Shown: positions 1 to 8,324, counted from the stretch's first letter. The stretch: 46,412 bases of DNA from Candidatus Methanoperedens sp. (GCA_023249105.1 JAHFDG010000027.1:1-46412); one strand, 5' to 3'. Notes: generated from the sequence alone by a model not told the origin. Numbers and translations: made by a program.

Positions 1-120
1 AACAAATAACTGCTGCCCGATTCAAAGGGTTATAAGAGGCTTGAGCCGTATGAAGGGAAACTTTCACGTACGGTTCTTAGAAGAGGGGGAGGGAGCAATC
101 TCTCCTTCTTATTCGGCGAT
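1..120 (+). mobile_element. 3' end of a group II intron (partial, cut by window edge)
   Basis: The first ~115 bases carry a recognisable domain V (43-76) followed by a G-rich/pyrimidine-rich hairpin (about 81-110) in the position of domain VI. That order is how bacterial-type group II introns end. Any intron-encoded reverse transcriptase would lie upstream, outside the window. The exact 3' splice site is uncertain: candidates are the AT at 111-112 or the GAT at 118-120, the latter putting A111 in the place of a branch-point adenosine. No open reading frame here looks like a real protein. Bacterial-type group II introns are known to be common in Methanosarcinales. Confidence 0.8.
43..76 (+). 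ncRNA. group II intron domain V (catalytic hairpin)
   Basis: A 34-nt hairpin has the full domain V signature. The lower stem is 43-50 paired with 69-76, including the AGC catalytic triad at 44-46. A two-nucleotide bulge (CG, 67-68) follows, then an upper stem of 51-56 with 61-66, closed by a GAAA tetraloop at 57-60. Length, bulge position and tetraloop all match the canonical ribozyme core, so this identification is structural and does not rest on similarity alone. Confidence 0.85.
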
Positions 121-177
121 GACACAGATACGCGCGGATAACGTATCCGTGAAGCTCCGTCAAATCCGTGTCATCAG
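117..177. repeat. imperfect inverted repeat just after the intron
   Basis: GATGACAC at 118-125 is matched by GTGTCATC at 168-175; with flanking bases about 11 of 13 positions pair. The interior holds a second partial inverted match (GATAC/GTATC, 127-147). The element looks like a dispersed intergenic palindrome and shows no coding potential. Its function is unknown. Confidence 0.55.
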
Positions 178-270
178 TGTTCTATGTCGGGCGCCGTTCA
201 CCGCAACGAAGAACGCAAAGCGAAGGCAGCAGTGAGCTATCTGCGCATCGGATGAACTTAAAAAAACGAT

Positions 271-687
271 TTAGGATTTAATATTTATATTTGTTAATTC
301 TTTGGTTATATGGACATCAACTTTATCTTGCTGCTTAAAATGCCCATCATTACTCCATATCGAGCAATTCAAAGCCAATGCCAGAGCCAGAAAAGGCGAA
401 TCTATAATATCAATATCCTTTAAAATATCCTCAGCCAGAGCCATCTTTTCATTGTATTTCTCCTTCGAAACAAGGTTAATATGCTTTTGCAAGAGTAAAA
501 GAAGAGCATCAAAATCCCCTTGATTCATTTTTGATTTCTTTAATATCAATTCCTTATGCTTCGTTATCTCGCTAAAAATATATTCAGGCGCATGCAGTTC
601 AAATACATCACTGAGAATTATGTTTCTTGTAGTTGAATTCTTAATCAAAGCCGAAAAAATGATATTCGAATCCAGAACTAATTTCAT
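271..687 (-). CDS. PIN-domain ribonuclease toxin (VapC-like)
   Basis: A 138-aa protein with the PIN nuclease layout: Asp6 in the N-terminal LDSN segment, Glu40, Asp93/Asp96 in the central acidic helix, and Asp114 in a SNDGHF segment near the C-terminus. PIN toxins cut RNA using these carboxylates to bind Mg2+/Mn2+. The start codon overlaps the stop of the upstream gene by 4 bp (ATGA), the usual translational coupling of antitoxin and toxin. It matches the 'putative toxin' PIN subfamily better than classical VapC. All four acidic positions are present, so it is probably functional. Confidence 0.8.
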   Translation of the reverse strand: MKLVLDSNIIFSALIKNSTTRNIILSDVFELHAPEYIFSEITKHKELILKKSKMNQGDFDALLLLLQKHINLVSKEKYNEKMALAEDILKDIDIIDSPFLALALALNCSIWSNDGHFKQQDKVDVHITKELTNINIKS

Positions 688-902
688 CTCTCAGCCTTTA
701 TTTTTTTGTAGAGAGCGCTCTTTATGACATGATCGAGCTCGTCTATGTCCTCATCTTTTAATCTGCTTTTTTCAGCAAGTAAATTTCCAATTTTTATTTC
801 AGTAAGTTTATTTATGATAGACGACTCTACCCATTTCAAACCTTCTTTATTCTTTATTATCCAACTGAAATCATTGGGGAGTTTGAGAACAACCTCTGTC
901 AT
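684..902 (-). CDS. antitoxin partner of the PIN toxin
   Basis: A 72-aa protein directly upstream of, and overlapping, the PIN toxin gene. It is rich in Lys, Glu and Leu, with predicted helices throughout, and resembles the short antitoxins that accompany archaeal PIN toxins. No DNA-binding motif can be named with certainty. The role is inferred mainly from gene order and size. An A/T-rich TATA-like stretch lies about 45 bp upstream (around 945-951, minus strand). Confidence 0.65.
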   Translation of the reverse strand: MTEVVLKLPNDFSWIIKNKEGLKWVESSIINKLTEIKIGNLLAEKSRLKDEDIDELDHVIKSALYKKIKAER

Positions 903-1085
903 TTTTCACCTTTTACGCTTTGTATCACTATATTCGCTCAGGAGGTTTTTAAGCCTTTTCTATTCATTTATTATATTTTATTCTATCTAAAATCCAATTC
1001 AAAAACACCTGATACTAGAAACAATACCCTTCGAGGACATCATCAACATCGCGCAACCAGACAATTTCATCAACTGGCGCGACGG

Positions 1086-1310
1086 TTGACAAGCGCCTCC
1101 TCCTCGGAAGATTACCAGCGCCGATTAGCAGAAGTTTATCGCCAACTCGATAAAAAAGGATGCCTCCTCATGCTGAGCAACAGCTATTCGGATTTTATTT
1201 CAGAACTTTATGGCGATTACAGGATTGAGCAGGTGAGCGCCAAGAGGATGATTAATTGCAACGGGAAGAAAAGAGGCGCCATACCGGAAGCTGTTGTGAT
1301 GAATTATTAG
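1086..1310 (+). pseudogene. C-terminal remnant of a D12-class DNA adenine methylase
   Basis: The 74 residues (TTG first codon) match the last quarter of Dam/DpnIIA-type adenine methyltransferases. There is a DQRRLA-like helix, a run resembling LLSNS..FI..LY, and the terminal pattern NCNGKKRG..PE.V..NY that ends this family. The N-terminal AdoMet-binding and DPPY catalytic regions are absent: the 80 bases upstream do not encode them and contain a stop in another frame. Full-length members are about 270-300 aa, so this is a decayed fragment, in line with the mobile-element scar to its left. Confidence 0.7.
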
Positions 1311-1369
1311 AGTTCGTATCAGTTCGTACGAGTTAGTTGTTGATTTTTCATACCAGACGCAGAGGACGT

Positions 1370-1879
1370 TCACTCACTATCGGTTTTATCCCCGGTTTCT
1401 ATCCCATTTCTCACATCAACAGCAATGCCCTTCTTAAACGAGAGCATTTCAAGAGGAGCCAGCACGGCTTTCCCTGTAGCCAGCAGGCGGTCGTTCTCAT
1501 CAACCACGAGAACTTCCTCGCCAGCCCTGATATCAGGGTCGGCAGCCACCACATGCCGCGCAAAGGCTGTTTTGCCTTTTGCCACAAAAGGCGCAGCATC
1601 GCTATTAACCACAACCCTGCGCCCCGGATACCCGATGAATCCATGAAGCTTCCCTGCGCCCATGATGCTAAGCGTCAGCATGCCGTCCTTTGCCCTTACC
1701 GTGGCTATGCGGTTGTTATCAAGCAGTATCTGGCGGATTCTTTTTGTTGTTGAAAGCTGGAATTCCACGTTATCAGGGAAAAGGACTTCACCTGCGCCGC
1801 GCCCGAACTGGTAGTCGGCTATGGTTCTAACGCGTTTTAGATGGGACGCTTGAATATGTTGTTGGGACAATTGAGACAT
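1370..1879 (-). CDS. PUA-domain RNA-binding protein
   Basis: A 169-aa protein whose C-terminal half (about residues 88-158) has the PUA fold pattern seen in archaeosine/pseudouridine enzymes. The signs are a VVVNSDAAPFV segment, then ARHVV..DP.IR.GEEV.VVDE, then a conserved TGKAVL strand. The N-terminal half resembles the small domain that precedes PUA in archaeal stand-alone proteins. It probably binds structured RNA, possibly tRNA or rRNA, with no catalytic residues visible. It is divergently oriented to nnr and shares a short A/T-rich promoter region with it. Confidence 0.75.
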   Translation of the reverse strand: MSQLSQQHIQASHLKRVRTIADYQFGRGAGEVLFPDNVEFQLSTTKRIRQILLDNNRIATVRAKDGMLTLSIMGAGKLHGFIGYPGRRVVVNSDAAPFVAKGKTAFARHVVAADPDIRAGEEVLVVDENDRLLATGKAVLAPLEMLSFKKGIAVDVRNGIETGDKTDSE

Positions 1880-1935
1880 TTATTACTCCGCAAACCTGAA
1901 TATGAACGAATCATATTTCATTATATCCCTTAACA

Positions 1936-1950
1936 GTTTAATAAATTATA
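1936..1950 (+). promoter_or_regulatory. TATA-like promoter element for nnr
   Basis: An A/T-only run (TTTAATAAATTATA) lies about 30 bp upstream of the preferred nnr start at 1977. That is the spacing expected of an archaeal TATA box for a short-leader transcript. A GGTGA Shine-Dalgarno-like motif follows at 1961-1965. Confidence 0.45.
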
Positions 1951-1976
1951 AGTGTTCGCGGGTGAAATTACCAATT

Positions 1977-3431
1977 ATGCACGCAATCACCTCATCCCGC
2001 ATGGCAGCCATCGACGCCAATTGTGAATACCTGGGGATAAAACGGCTTCAGCTCATGGAAAATGCAGGCGCTGCCGTCGCCCGTGCTGTCAAAGAAAGGA
2101 TTAGCTCGGGCAAAGTCGTAATAGTGGCAGGGAGAGGTAATAATGGAGGGGATGCCTTCGTAGCTGCGCGACATCTGAGCGCGTACGACGTTACAGTGAT
2201 TCTTATCGGAAAAAAAGAAGAACTCAAAACACAAGAGGCGGCGCATAACTGGAAAGCCCTTGAAAATACATCCATCCAGCTAATAGAAGCCACGGATTCA
2301 ACAGCACTTGACGGTTCCATGATAAAAGATGCAGATGTGATTATTGACGGTATTTTCGGGACAGGTATTCGCGGAAAAATACACGAACCTGAATCTACAG
2401 CCATCGATCTTATCAATGGCTCAGGCGCTTTTGTCATCTCAGTGGATGTGCCGTCAGGATTTGACCCTGACGGGGGCGAATTTGAGAAATCCGTTCATGC
2501 AGGGCTAACCCTTACGTTCCATAAAATGAAAGCGGGATTGCTATCAGAAAACGCCCATGAATATACGGGCGAAATACGTGTGGTTGATATAGGTATTCCT
2601 CTGGAAGCTGAATTTTTTATCGGTCCCGGTGATATCCAGCCCTTCTTGAAAAGACCTGCCATCAGCCATAAAGGAGATGCAGGCAGGGTGCTGGTCATAG
2701 GAGGCGGCGCGTATTCAGGTGCGCCGGCGCTTGCCGCACTCGGGGCTCTGCGGGCTGGCGCCGATATTGTTACGGTGGCGGCGCCGCGGAATGTTTCAGA
2801 TATCATCGCTTCTTTTTCTCCCAATCTCATTGTTCGCGCGCTTTCAGGGGACAGGTTAGTGGAGGACGACATCCCGGTTATTTCGGGACTCATTGGAAAA
2901 CATGATGTGGTCGTAATGGGGATGGGACTTGGGACAGCGGATGAAACCCTTTCAGCCGTTAAAAAAATAGTTCCGCTTTGCAAAAAAGCCATAATCGACG
3001 CCGATGCACTGACACCGGAGCTTGTTCCCATCCTGAACAGGAACATAATCATCACCCCTCATGCCGGTGAAATGAAACGATTGGCTGGAGTTGATGTTCC
3101 TCATGACCAAAAAGAAAAAATCGAATTCATCATGGATTTCGCCAGAGAAAATGAAGTAAATGTACTGATAAAAGGCGCTATTGATATTATCTCTGATGGA
3201 ATCGAAGCCAGAGCCAACAGGAGTGGAAATGCAGGCATGACTGTCGGCGGGACAGGAGATGTGCTTGCGGGCCTGACAGGCGCCCTTTATGCAAAACATG
3301 AAGCTTTCCCGGCGGCATGTGCAGGAGCGTTTATTAACGGCGCAGCTGGAGACCTTGCGTTTGAGGAATTTGGATACGGTCTTCTTGCTACGGATGTCAT
3401 TGATTATATCCCGGCGGTGATGAAAGCATGA
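1977..3431 (+). CDS. nnr: bifunctional NAD(P)H-hydrate epimerase / ADP-dependent dehydratase
   Basis: Repairs damaged NAD(P)H hydrates. The N-terminal half (about 1-210) is the YjeF_N epimerase, with a GRGNNGGDAFVAARHL motif, an IDGIFGTG motif and a DVPSGFDPDGG segment. The C-terminal half (about 225-484) is the YjeF_C dehydratase with HKGDAGRVLVIGGG and the ribokinase-like GGTGDVLAG catalytic motif. The start is placed at the ATG at 1977 because the family begins with the TS.RM..ID pattern and a GGTGA lies 11 bp upstream. An upstream ATG at 1902 would add 25 residues unlike the family and would sit before the TATA-like element. The stop overlaps the next small gene. Confidence 0.92.
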   Translation: MHAITSSRMAAIDANCEYLGIKRLQLMENAGAAVARAVKERISSGKVVIVAGRGNNGGDAFVAARHLSAYDVTVILIGKKEELKTQEAAHNWKALENTSIQLIEATDSTALDGSMIKDADVIIDGIFGTGIRGKIHEPESTAIDLINGSGAFVISVDVPSGFDPDGGEFEKSVHAGLTLTFHKMKAGLLSENAHEYTGEIRVVDIGIPLEAEFFIGPGDIQPFLKRPAISHKGDAGRVLVIGGGAYSGAPALAALGALRAGADIVTVAAPRNVSDIIASFSPNLIVRALSGDRLVEDDIPVISGLIGKHDVVVMGMGLGTADETLSAVKKIVPLCKKAIIDADALTPELVPILNRNIIITPHAGEMKRLAGVDVPHDQKEKIEFIMDFARENEVNVLIKGAIDIISDGIEARANRSGNAGMTVGGTGDVLAGLTGALYAKHEAFPAACAGAFINGAAGDLAFEEFGYGLLATDVIDYIPAVMKA

Positions 3432-3598
3432 GAGAAATACTGGCAGATATAGAACGAAATAGAATTAGATTAGTCTTTAAGCATGATGAAGATGAGACCA
3501 TAATCCGGTTAAAACTAAATGAAGCAAGAGACCTGTCAGGAAAACTGAATGAACTGCTTTCGGATTTTGAAAAGAGAAAACAAGTCCGGATAGATTGA
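3428..3598 (+). CDS. small hypothetical protein, 56 aa
   Basis: An ATG overlapping the nnr stop codon (ATGA) opens a 56-residue frame ending two bases before moaC. It is highly charged, rich in Arg, Glu, Asp and Lys (MREILADIERNR...), with two amphipathic helices predicted and no cysteine or membrane segment. Tight packing (4-bp overlap upstream, 2-bp gap downstream) argues that it is translated as part of an nnr-moaC operon. I do not recognise the family. Confidence 0.6.
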   Translation: MREILADIERNRIRLVFKHDEDETIIRLKLNEARDLSGKLNELLSDFEKRKQVRID

Positions 3599-3600
3599 AA

Positions 3601-4062
3601 ATGTTTTCACATATACAGGACGACAGGGCAAGGATGGTTGATATCAGCGATAAGAAAGAAGTTAAAAGGCGTGCGGTGGCAGTCGGCGAGATACAATTGA
3701 AGCCCGGAACCATCGAGGCTATTAAAAACAAACAAATTGAGAAGGGGTCGGTGCTTGAAACCGCGCGAATCGCTTCAATCATGGCAGTCAAGCAGACATC
3801 TCTTGTGATACCGATGTGCCATCCGATACCTGTAACTGGAATAGATGTCCAATTTAAAATAAACGCGGACTCAATTATTGCAACAGTCGAAGTAAGAACG
3901 ATTGGAAAAACAGGAGTGGAAATGGAGGCACTGCATGGAGTTAGTGTGGCGCTGCTTACAATATGGGATATGGTGAAATCCCGGGAAAAAGACGAAACGG
4001 GTAACTATCCGTTTACATTAATAAAAAACATCAAGGTCTTAGAGAAATTCAAAGAAATTTGA
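3601..4062 (+). CDS. moaC: cyclic pyranopterin monophosphate synthase MoaC
   Basis: Second enzyme of molybdopterin synthesis, converting the MoaA product to cyclic pyranopterin monophosphate. The 153 residues carry the family signatures: MVDIS near the start, ARIASIMAVKQTS followed by IPMCHP (a metal/substrate-site segment), KTGVEMEALHGVSVALLTIWDMVKS, and the lysine/aspartate pair in EKDETGNYP. The ATG at 3601 is preferred; an in-frame TTG two codons earlier is possible. Molybdopterin or tungstopterin is needed for formylmethanofuran dehydrogenase and, in Methanoperedens, nitrate reductase. Confidence 0.94.
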   Translation: MFSHIQDDRARMVDISDKKEVKRRAVAVGEIQLKPGTIEAIKNKQIEKGSVLETARIASIMAVKQTSLVIPMCHPIPVTGIDVQFKINADSIIATVEVRTIGKTGVEMEALHGVSVALLTIWDMVKSREKDETGNYPFTLIKNIKVLEKFKEI

Positions 4063-4073
4063 TTGGAGTAGGG

Positions 4074-4140
4074 ATTAGGTATCTAATAAAAACGATGGGT
4101 CGAAGGAGACTGAGGGTACTAAAGGCATTAGATACCTAAT
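4074..4140. repeat. 14-bp perfect inverted repeat downstream of moaC
   Basis: ATTAGGTATCTAAT at 4074-4087 is the exact reverse complement of 4127-4140, separated by 39 bases. The stem lies 12 bp after the moaC stop, with no U-run directly after it, so it is not a classic terminator. The 3' ends of moaC and the convergent gatD flank it. It could be a structured RNA, a mobile-element relic or a protein-binding palindrome. Confidence 0.6.
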
Positions 4141-4232
4141 TCTACAACAATATTAATGATGGATTTAATAGTATTTAATATTTGCGCTTATATTATATGA
4201 TATAAATAATTATTATAATCATCACAATGAGA

Positions 4233-5483
4233 TTATGATATGCATGTGCTCCGGGTTATCTCACCTGCGATATTTGTATGCATCAATTTTTTCACATTTT
4301 CAATATCCTGCGTCTGCCCCAATACCCACATGAGTTTGACAAGCGCCACTTCCGAGAGCATATCTTCTCCCTCGATTGCGCCTGCTTTTAACATATCCCT
4401 GCCAGTATCGTACACCCGGTCGCATACCCTCCCGTTGATGCATTGCGAGGTTATGACAACGGGTATGCCAGCATCTACTGTTGTTTTGATAACCGGAACC
4501 CATTCTGTTGAAACGTGCCCGAGACCGGTGCCTTCTATTATGATGCCTTTATAACCTGAGCCCGAATGGAATAAAAGAGATTCGCTGCTTGCGCCTGTAA
4601 CGTATTTTAAAAGGGCGCATCTGGATTCAAGTTTGTCATGGATCGCCAGTTTTTTCTCGCCCCGCTTAACATACGAAGACAGTGTTTTTATCTCGCGTGA
4701 GGGATACTCGACCCTGCCGATTGGCTTTGTGTTGATTGACTGGAATGCGTCGCGGCGCGAAGTGTGCATTTTCCGTACCTTGGTTCCCCTGTGGATATAA
4801 CAGAAATCGTCGCTAGTTCCGCCGTGCATTACCACGCATACCTCGGCAATGTCGCTCACCGCAACGGAAGCGGCGCATATAGCGTTCATGGCATTGTCGC
4901 TGCTTGGCCTGTCTGCGCTTCGCTGGGAACCCACAAGCACGATAGGAACAGGCGTTTCCATCATGAACGAGAGAGCAGCAGCCGTGTACATCATTGTATC
5001 AGTGCCATGCGTGATTATGATGCCTTCTGCACCGTTTTTTATTTCCTCATATACGGCGCGCGCAAGCTCCACCCAGTAGGAGGGGCGCATGTTCTCGCTA
5101 AGGATGCTGTAAATCATGCGGCAGTTATAATTTGCTATTTCTTCAAGTTCAGGGATCGCACGAAGAATGTCGTCTGCCGAGAATTGCGAAGTCACTGCTC
5201 CTGTGCGGTAATCAATCTTACTGGCAATGGTTCCGCCTGTAGAGAGTATGGAGATGCTGGGCAGCTTTCCTTTTTTTTTCCCGGCGCTAACGGGTTCCTT
5301 TGAAGGTTTTCCCCCATCTTTTTTCTCAAGCATGGTTATGGATGCGGATTCGCGCTTAAGCCCGATATTGTAACCATTTTTTAGTTTCAGGACTATGCTA
5401 TCCGTCTGTGAAGGCATCATGACCCCTTCATAGCGAACGCCTTTAATATCCACTCTTACTTTATCGTATTCTTCTGCCTGCAT
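4233..5483 (-). CDS. gatD: glutamyl-tRNA(Gln) amidotransferase subunit D
   Basis: Archaeal glutaminase subunit that feeds ammonia to GatE for making Gln-tRNA(Gln). The 416 residues comprise a small N-terminal beta-barrel (about 1-65) with [10 protein letters not shown], a Lys-rich linker, and an L-asparaginase-type amidase domain. Catalytic threonines are visible in LSTGGTIAS and in the ITHGTDTM motif. Length and order match GatD and exclude a stand-alone asparaginase (about 330 aa). The partner gatE is not in the window. It is convergent with moaC. Confidence 0.93.
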   Translation of the reverse strand: MQAEEYDKVRVDIKGVRYEGVMMPSQTDSIVLKLKNGYNIGLKRESASITMLEKKDGGKPSKEPVSAGKKKGKLPSISILSTGGTIASKIDYRTGAVTSQFSADDILRAIPELEEIANYNCRMIYSILSENMRPSYWVELARAVYEEIKNGAEGIIITHGTDTMMYTAAALSFMMETPVPIVLVGSQRSADRPSSDNAMNAICAASVAVSDIAEVCVVMHGGTSDDFCYIHRGTKVRKMHTSRRDAFQSINTKPIGRVEYPSREIKTLSSYVKRGEKKLAIHDKLESRCALLKYVTGASSESLLFHSGSGYKGIIIEGTGLGHVSTEWVPVIKTTVDAGIPVVITSQCINGRVCDRVYDTGRDMLKAGAIEGEDMLSEVALVKLMWVLGQTQDIENVKKLMHTNIAGEITRSTCIS

Positions 5484-5605
5484 GTTATCCCTGCTTTTTG
5501 TTTTATAATAGTGGAAGATAATAAAAAACTATGCTCTTTGCACCAACCAATACTATTATGTTGCAGCGCCACACCAGTAATAATATACAAAGGGAGGTTA
5601 TGTCA

Positions 5606-5788
5606 ATGCCAGTTCTTAAAAAAAGAAAAACATATTCTGAGAAATGCCCGGTGTGCGGTGGTGAAATCCATCCACTGGGCGATGAAACGATTTCTTTTGA
5701 CGAACTTCCACCCAATGTTCCTGTTCTTGCCGAGGTAAGCCCCGGTCAATGGGTAAAAGTGGTGGAAAGAAAGCCCGCAAAAACATAA
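5606..5788 (+). CDS. small protein with a CPVCGG knuckle
   Basis: A 60-aa protein with a single CPVCGG motif near residues 14-19, followed by an acidic stretch and a WVKVVE strand. The start at 5606 is chosen because GGAGGT (5593-5598) sits 7 bp upstream; the ATG at 5600 would be only 1 bp from it. One CxxC pair could bind zinc as a dimer or with other ligands. It lies 32 bp before the DUF1464 gene and may be cotranscribed. The function is unknown. Confidence 0.65.
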   Translation: MPVLKKRKTYSEKCPVCGGEIHPLGDETISFDELPPNVPVLAEVSPGQWVKVVERKPAKT

Positions 5789-5820
5789 ACCTTAAAGAGC
5801 TAGTATGATAAATTGGGGAT

Positions 5821-6864
5821 ATGGTCAGAGTAATCGGCATAGACCCGGGCACGAAAAGTTTTGATTTTTGCGGTCTGGAAGATGACACAGTAATACTTGA
5901 TACTTCAATACCGACCAGGGACATCATTAATGATCCCGGATTGCTCTCTGATATTATAAAAGAAACCGGAGCCGAACTCGTGGTGGGGCCATCCGGGTTT
6001 GGCATTCCGGTAACCACTATCAAAGACATAGGTGAAAGGGAATTGTTCCTTATGTCACTTATTAAAAAAGAAGACAAAAAAAGTAATATCGGGATGCGCG
6101 CATCGATTAACCAGATGAAAAAAAATGAACTTCCTGTATTTTTCATTCCGGGTGTTATTCATCTCCCGACAGTCCCGAATTACCGGAAATTCAATAAAAT
6201 CGATATGGGCACGGCTGATAAACTCTGCTGTGCCGCGCTTGGGATTAGGGACCAGGCATTGAGATATGAAAAGAATTACAATAAAACATGCTTCATATTA
6301 CTGGAAATGGGATTCGGATATACGGCAGCCATTGCCGTAAATAATGGAAAAATCGCAGATGGTATCGGAGGAAGCTCGGGTAATATTGGTTTTCTTTCTC
6401 TGGGCAGCATGGATGCAGAGCTTGCTTATCTTTTGGGAGGATTTAATAAAGAACTCATTTTTAAAGGGGGCGTTGAGACTCTTGCAAAAACGCCTGAAAA
6501 ATTGATGGAAAATGAGGAGGCTTTGAACGCATATCTTGAAGGCGCGATTAAAAATGTCCTCGCGCTCACAGCATCGGTTAAACCGGATGAAATACTTGTC
6601 TCGGGCAGGATTTCAAGAGTTAAGGGGCTTTTTGATGAATTAAAAAGGCGAATGGATATTGCACCGGTAAGAAGACTTGGGGGTTTTGATGTGAAGAATG
6701 TTAAAGAAGCAGCCCAGGGAGCTGCGCTTATTGCGAATGGTCTTGCAGGAGGGAGGTATGGCGAACTCATAGATGTGATGAAAATCAGGGAAGCTAAGGG
6801 CACGTCGCTTGATTATATTTTATTGCCTGAAATCGAAACTCTGAAAAAAGATTACGGGGTCTGA
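5821..6864 (+). CDS. DUF1464 family protein (acetate/butyrate-kinase-like fold)
   Basis: A 347-aa archaeal conserved protein starting with the VIGIDPGTKS phosphate-binding strand of the ASKHA (actin/hexokinase/acetokinase) superfamily. A second glycine-rich segment (IGGSSGNIGF) lies near residue 180 and a third (VSGRISR) near 260. DUF1464 proteins have been annotated as predicted butyrate kinases, but no substrate is established. The sequence shows a probable ATP-binding fold, and the acceptor is not evident. It is followed by two tRNA genes. Confidence 0.8.
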   Translation: MVRVIGIDPGTKSFDFCGLEDDTVILDTSIPTRDIINDPGLLSDIIKETGAELVVGPSGFGIPVTTIKDIGERELFLMSLIKKEDKKSNIGMRASINQMKKNELPVFFIPGVIHLPTVPNYRKFNKIDMGTADKLCCAALGIRDQALRYEKNYNKTCFILLEMGFGYTAAIAVNNGKIADGIGGSSGNIGFLSLGSMDAELAYLLGGFNKELIFKGGVETLAKTPEKLMENEEALNAYLEGAIKNVLALTASVKPDEILVSGRISRVKGLFDELKRRMDIAPVRRLGGFDVKNVKEAAQGAALIANGLAGGRYGELIDVMKIREAKGTSLDYILLPEIETLKKDYGV

Positions 6865-6910
6865 TTCACAAAGCTTTTTAAATAATCAAAACATCTTGGA
6901 CTTCCGCGCT

Positions 6911-6985
6911 GGGCTCGTGGCTTAGCTTGGATATAGCGCCGGGCTTCTAACCCGGATGTCGAGGGTTCGAATCCCTCCGGGCCCG
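6911..6985 (+). tRNA. tRNA-Arg (anticodon TCT)
   Basis: A 75-nt cloverleaf. The acceptor GGGCTCG pairs with CGGGCCC (one G-T), the anticodon stem CCGGG/CCCGG encloses a CTTCTAA loop, and the T arm is GAGGG-TTCGAAT-CCCTC. The discriminator is G and CCA is not encoded. It reads AGA/AGG codons. Confidence 0.95.
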
Positions 6986-7020
6986 CTTAAAATATATCCT
7001 GGCAATAATCAATCAATTGC

Positions 7021-7092
7021 GCCTCGGTGGCTTAGGGGTATAGCGCGTCCTTGGTAAGGACGAGGTCGAGGGTTCAAATCCCTCCCGGGGCT
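7021..7092 (+). tRNA. tRNA-Thr (anticodon GGT)
   Basis: A 72-nt cloverleaf. The acceptor GCCTCGG pairs with CCGGGGC, the anticodon stem CGTCC/GGACG encloses a TTGGTAA loop, and the T arm is GAGGG-TTCAAAT-CCCTC. The discriminator is T and CCA is not encoded. It lies 35 bp after tRNA-Arg, so the two are probably cotranscribed. Confidence 0.95.
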
Positions 7093-7166
7093 TATTTTTG
7101 ATTTTTAGGGCATAAAATGGAAAGATATAAGTAATGATTATACATGGTTAATTAAATCTGATTAAT

Positions 7167-8324
7167 ATGAGCGATTACTCTAAAAACACGTTGATGCAGT
7201 ATATTAAATCAAAACCCGGGGATATAGAGATATGCGATGTCACATTAAGGGATGGCGAGCAGACGCCTGGAGTGGCTTTTACTAAAGAAGAGAAAATCGC
7301 AATCGCGGAAAAACTTGACAGCATCGGTATTGAGGTGATTGAGGCTGGATTCCCCGTAGTTTCACCGGCAGAGGAGGCTACTGTTCGCGAGATTGCACAT
7401 ATGGGGCTTGATGCCAGGATATGCTGCCTTGCCAGGTCTGTAGCGAAAGATGTGGATGTTGCGCTTCGTTGCGATGTTGGTTTAGTGAGTATTTTTATTG
7501 CAACATCAGATTTACACCTTAAATACAAGTATCATAAGACATTTGAAGAGGCTACATCATGCGCTCTCGATGTGCTTGACTATGCAAAAGACCATGGTCT
7601 CATGGTGCGGTTTGCTGTCGAAGATGCCACGCGGACAGATATCAATGTACTCAAGTCCATCTTCAAATCAGCGGAAGAACATGGAGCTGATTACATAAGT
7701 ATTGCTGATACCGTGGGGATATTGAATCCAACAACCGCTTTCTACTTAGTCAGCGAGATAAAGAAAAGCGTAAAAGCAAAAGTGTGCATCCACTGCCACA
7801 ACGATCTTGGCATGGCTGTAGCAAACACTCTCAGCGGCGCCGAAGCAGGCGCTTTCCAGCTTCATACCACGGTCAATGGTATAGGCGAGAGGTGCGGGAA
7901 TGCATCGCTTGAGGAGCTGCTTGTAAGCCTGCGCGTACAGTACGGCATCGAGCGGTATGATGTGAGCCAGTTGATGGGGCTATCAAAGCTGGTGGAACAA
8001 TATTCAGGTATTCCGATACCAAAGATAAAATCCATTGTGGGCGCGAATGCCTTTGCGCATGAATCGGGGATACATGTGGCGGCAGTGCTCGAAGAGCCTA
8101 TGACCTATGAGCTGTTTGCTCCTGAGATGGTTGGGGCGAAGCGGGAAATAATAATAGGGAAACATACGGGGACGAAAGCATTGAAAGGGGTTGTTGAGAA
8201 GATGGGGTATGATCTCACGCATGAGCAGATGTGCACACTTCTGGATAAGGTCAAGAGATGCAGCGAAGCCAAGAAAAAAGTTTCATGCAGCAGGCTTGAA
8301 GAGTTCATTAAGGAACTTGAGTGA
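7167..8324 (+). CDS. aksA: homocitrate synthase AksA (coenzyme B pathway)
   Basis: Condenses acetyl-CoA with 2-oxoglutarate and longer 2-oxodiacids, starting 2-oxosuberate synthesis for coenzyme B. It is a DRE-TIM barrel with the DVTLRDGEQTPGVAF motif near residue 24, EDATRTD in mid-barrel, and the metal-binding IHCHNDLGMAVANT motif, followed by GIGERCGNA. At 385 aa it lacks the roughly 120-residue C-terminal regulatory domain of LeuA and CimA. That favours AksA over isopropylmalate or citramalate synthase, although a NifV-type homocitrate synthase cannot be fully excluded. Coenzyme B is the electron-carrying thiol of Mcr and heterodisulfide reductase. Confidence 0.85.
   Translation: MSDYSKNTLMQYIKSKPGDIEICDVTLRDGEQTPGVAFTKEEKIAIAEKLDSIGIEVIEAGFPVVSPAEEATVREIAHMGLDARICCLARSVAKDVDVALRCDVGLVSIFIATSDLHLKYKYHKTFEEATSCALDVLDYAKDHGLMVRFAVEDATRTDINVLKSIFKSAEEHGADYISIADTVGILNPTTAFYLVSEIKKSVKAKVCIHCHNDLGMAVANTLSGAEAGAFQLHTTVNGIGERCGNASLEELLVSLRVQYGIERYDVSQLMGLSKLVEQYSGIPIPKIKSIVGANAFAHESGIHVAAVLEEPMTYELFAPEMVGAKREIIIGKHTGTKALKGVVEKMGYDLTHEQMCTLLDKVKRCSEAKKKVSCSRLEEFIKELE

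Noticed and set aside
41-235. A 64-codon frame through the intron end
   Set aside because: It runs across domain V, domain VI and the palindrome; all of its sequence is explained by RNA structure and repeats.
1902-1976. N-terminal extension of Nnr from the earlier ATG
   Set aside because: The extra 25 residues do not resemble the family, and the TATA-like element lies between the two start codons.
4764-5303. A 179-codon plus-strand frame
   Set aside because: Antisense to gatD, whose motifs are unambiguous; the shadow has no family features.
4233-5483. Stand-alone L-asparaginase
   Set aside because: The N-terminal beta-barrel extension and total length are those of GatD.
7167-8324. Isopropylmalate synthase (LeuA) or citramalate synthase
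   Set aside because: The C-terminal regulatory domain is missing and the length fits AksA; a NifV-type role remains possible but is not preferred.
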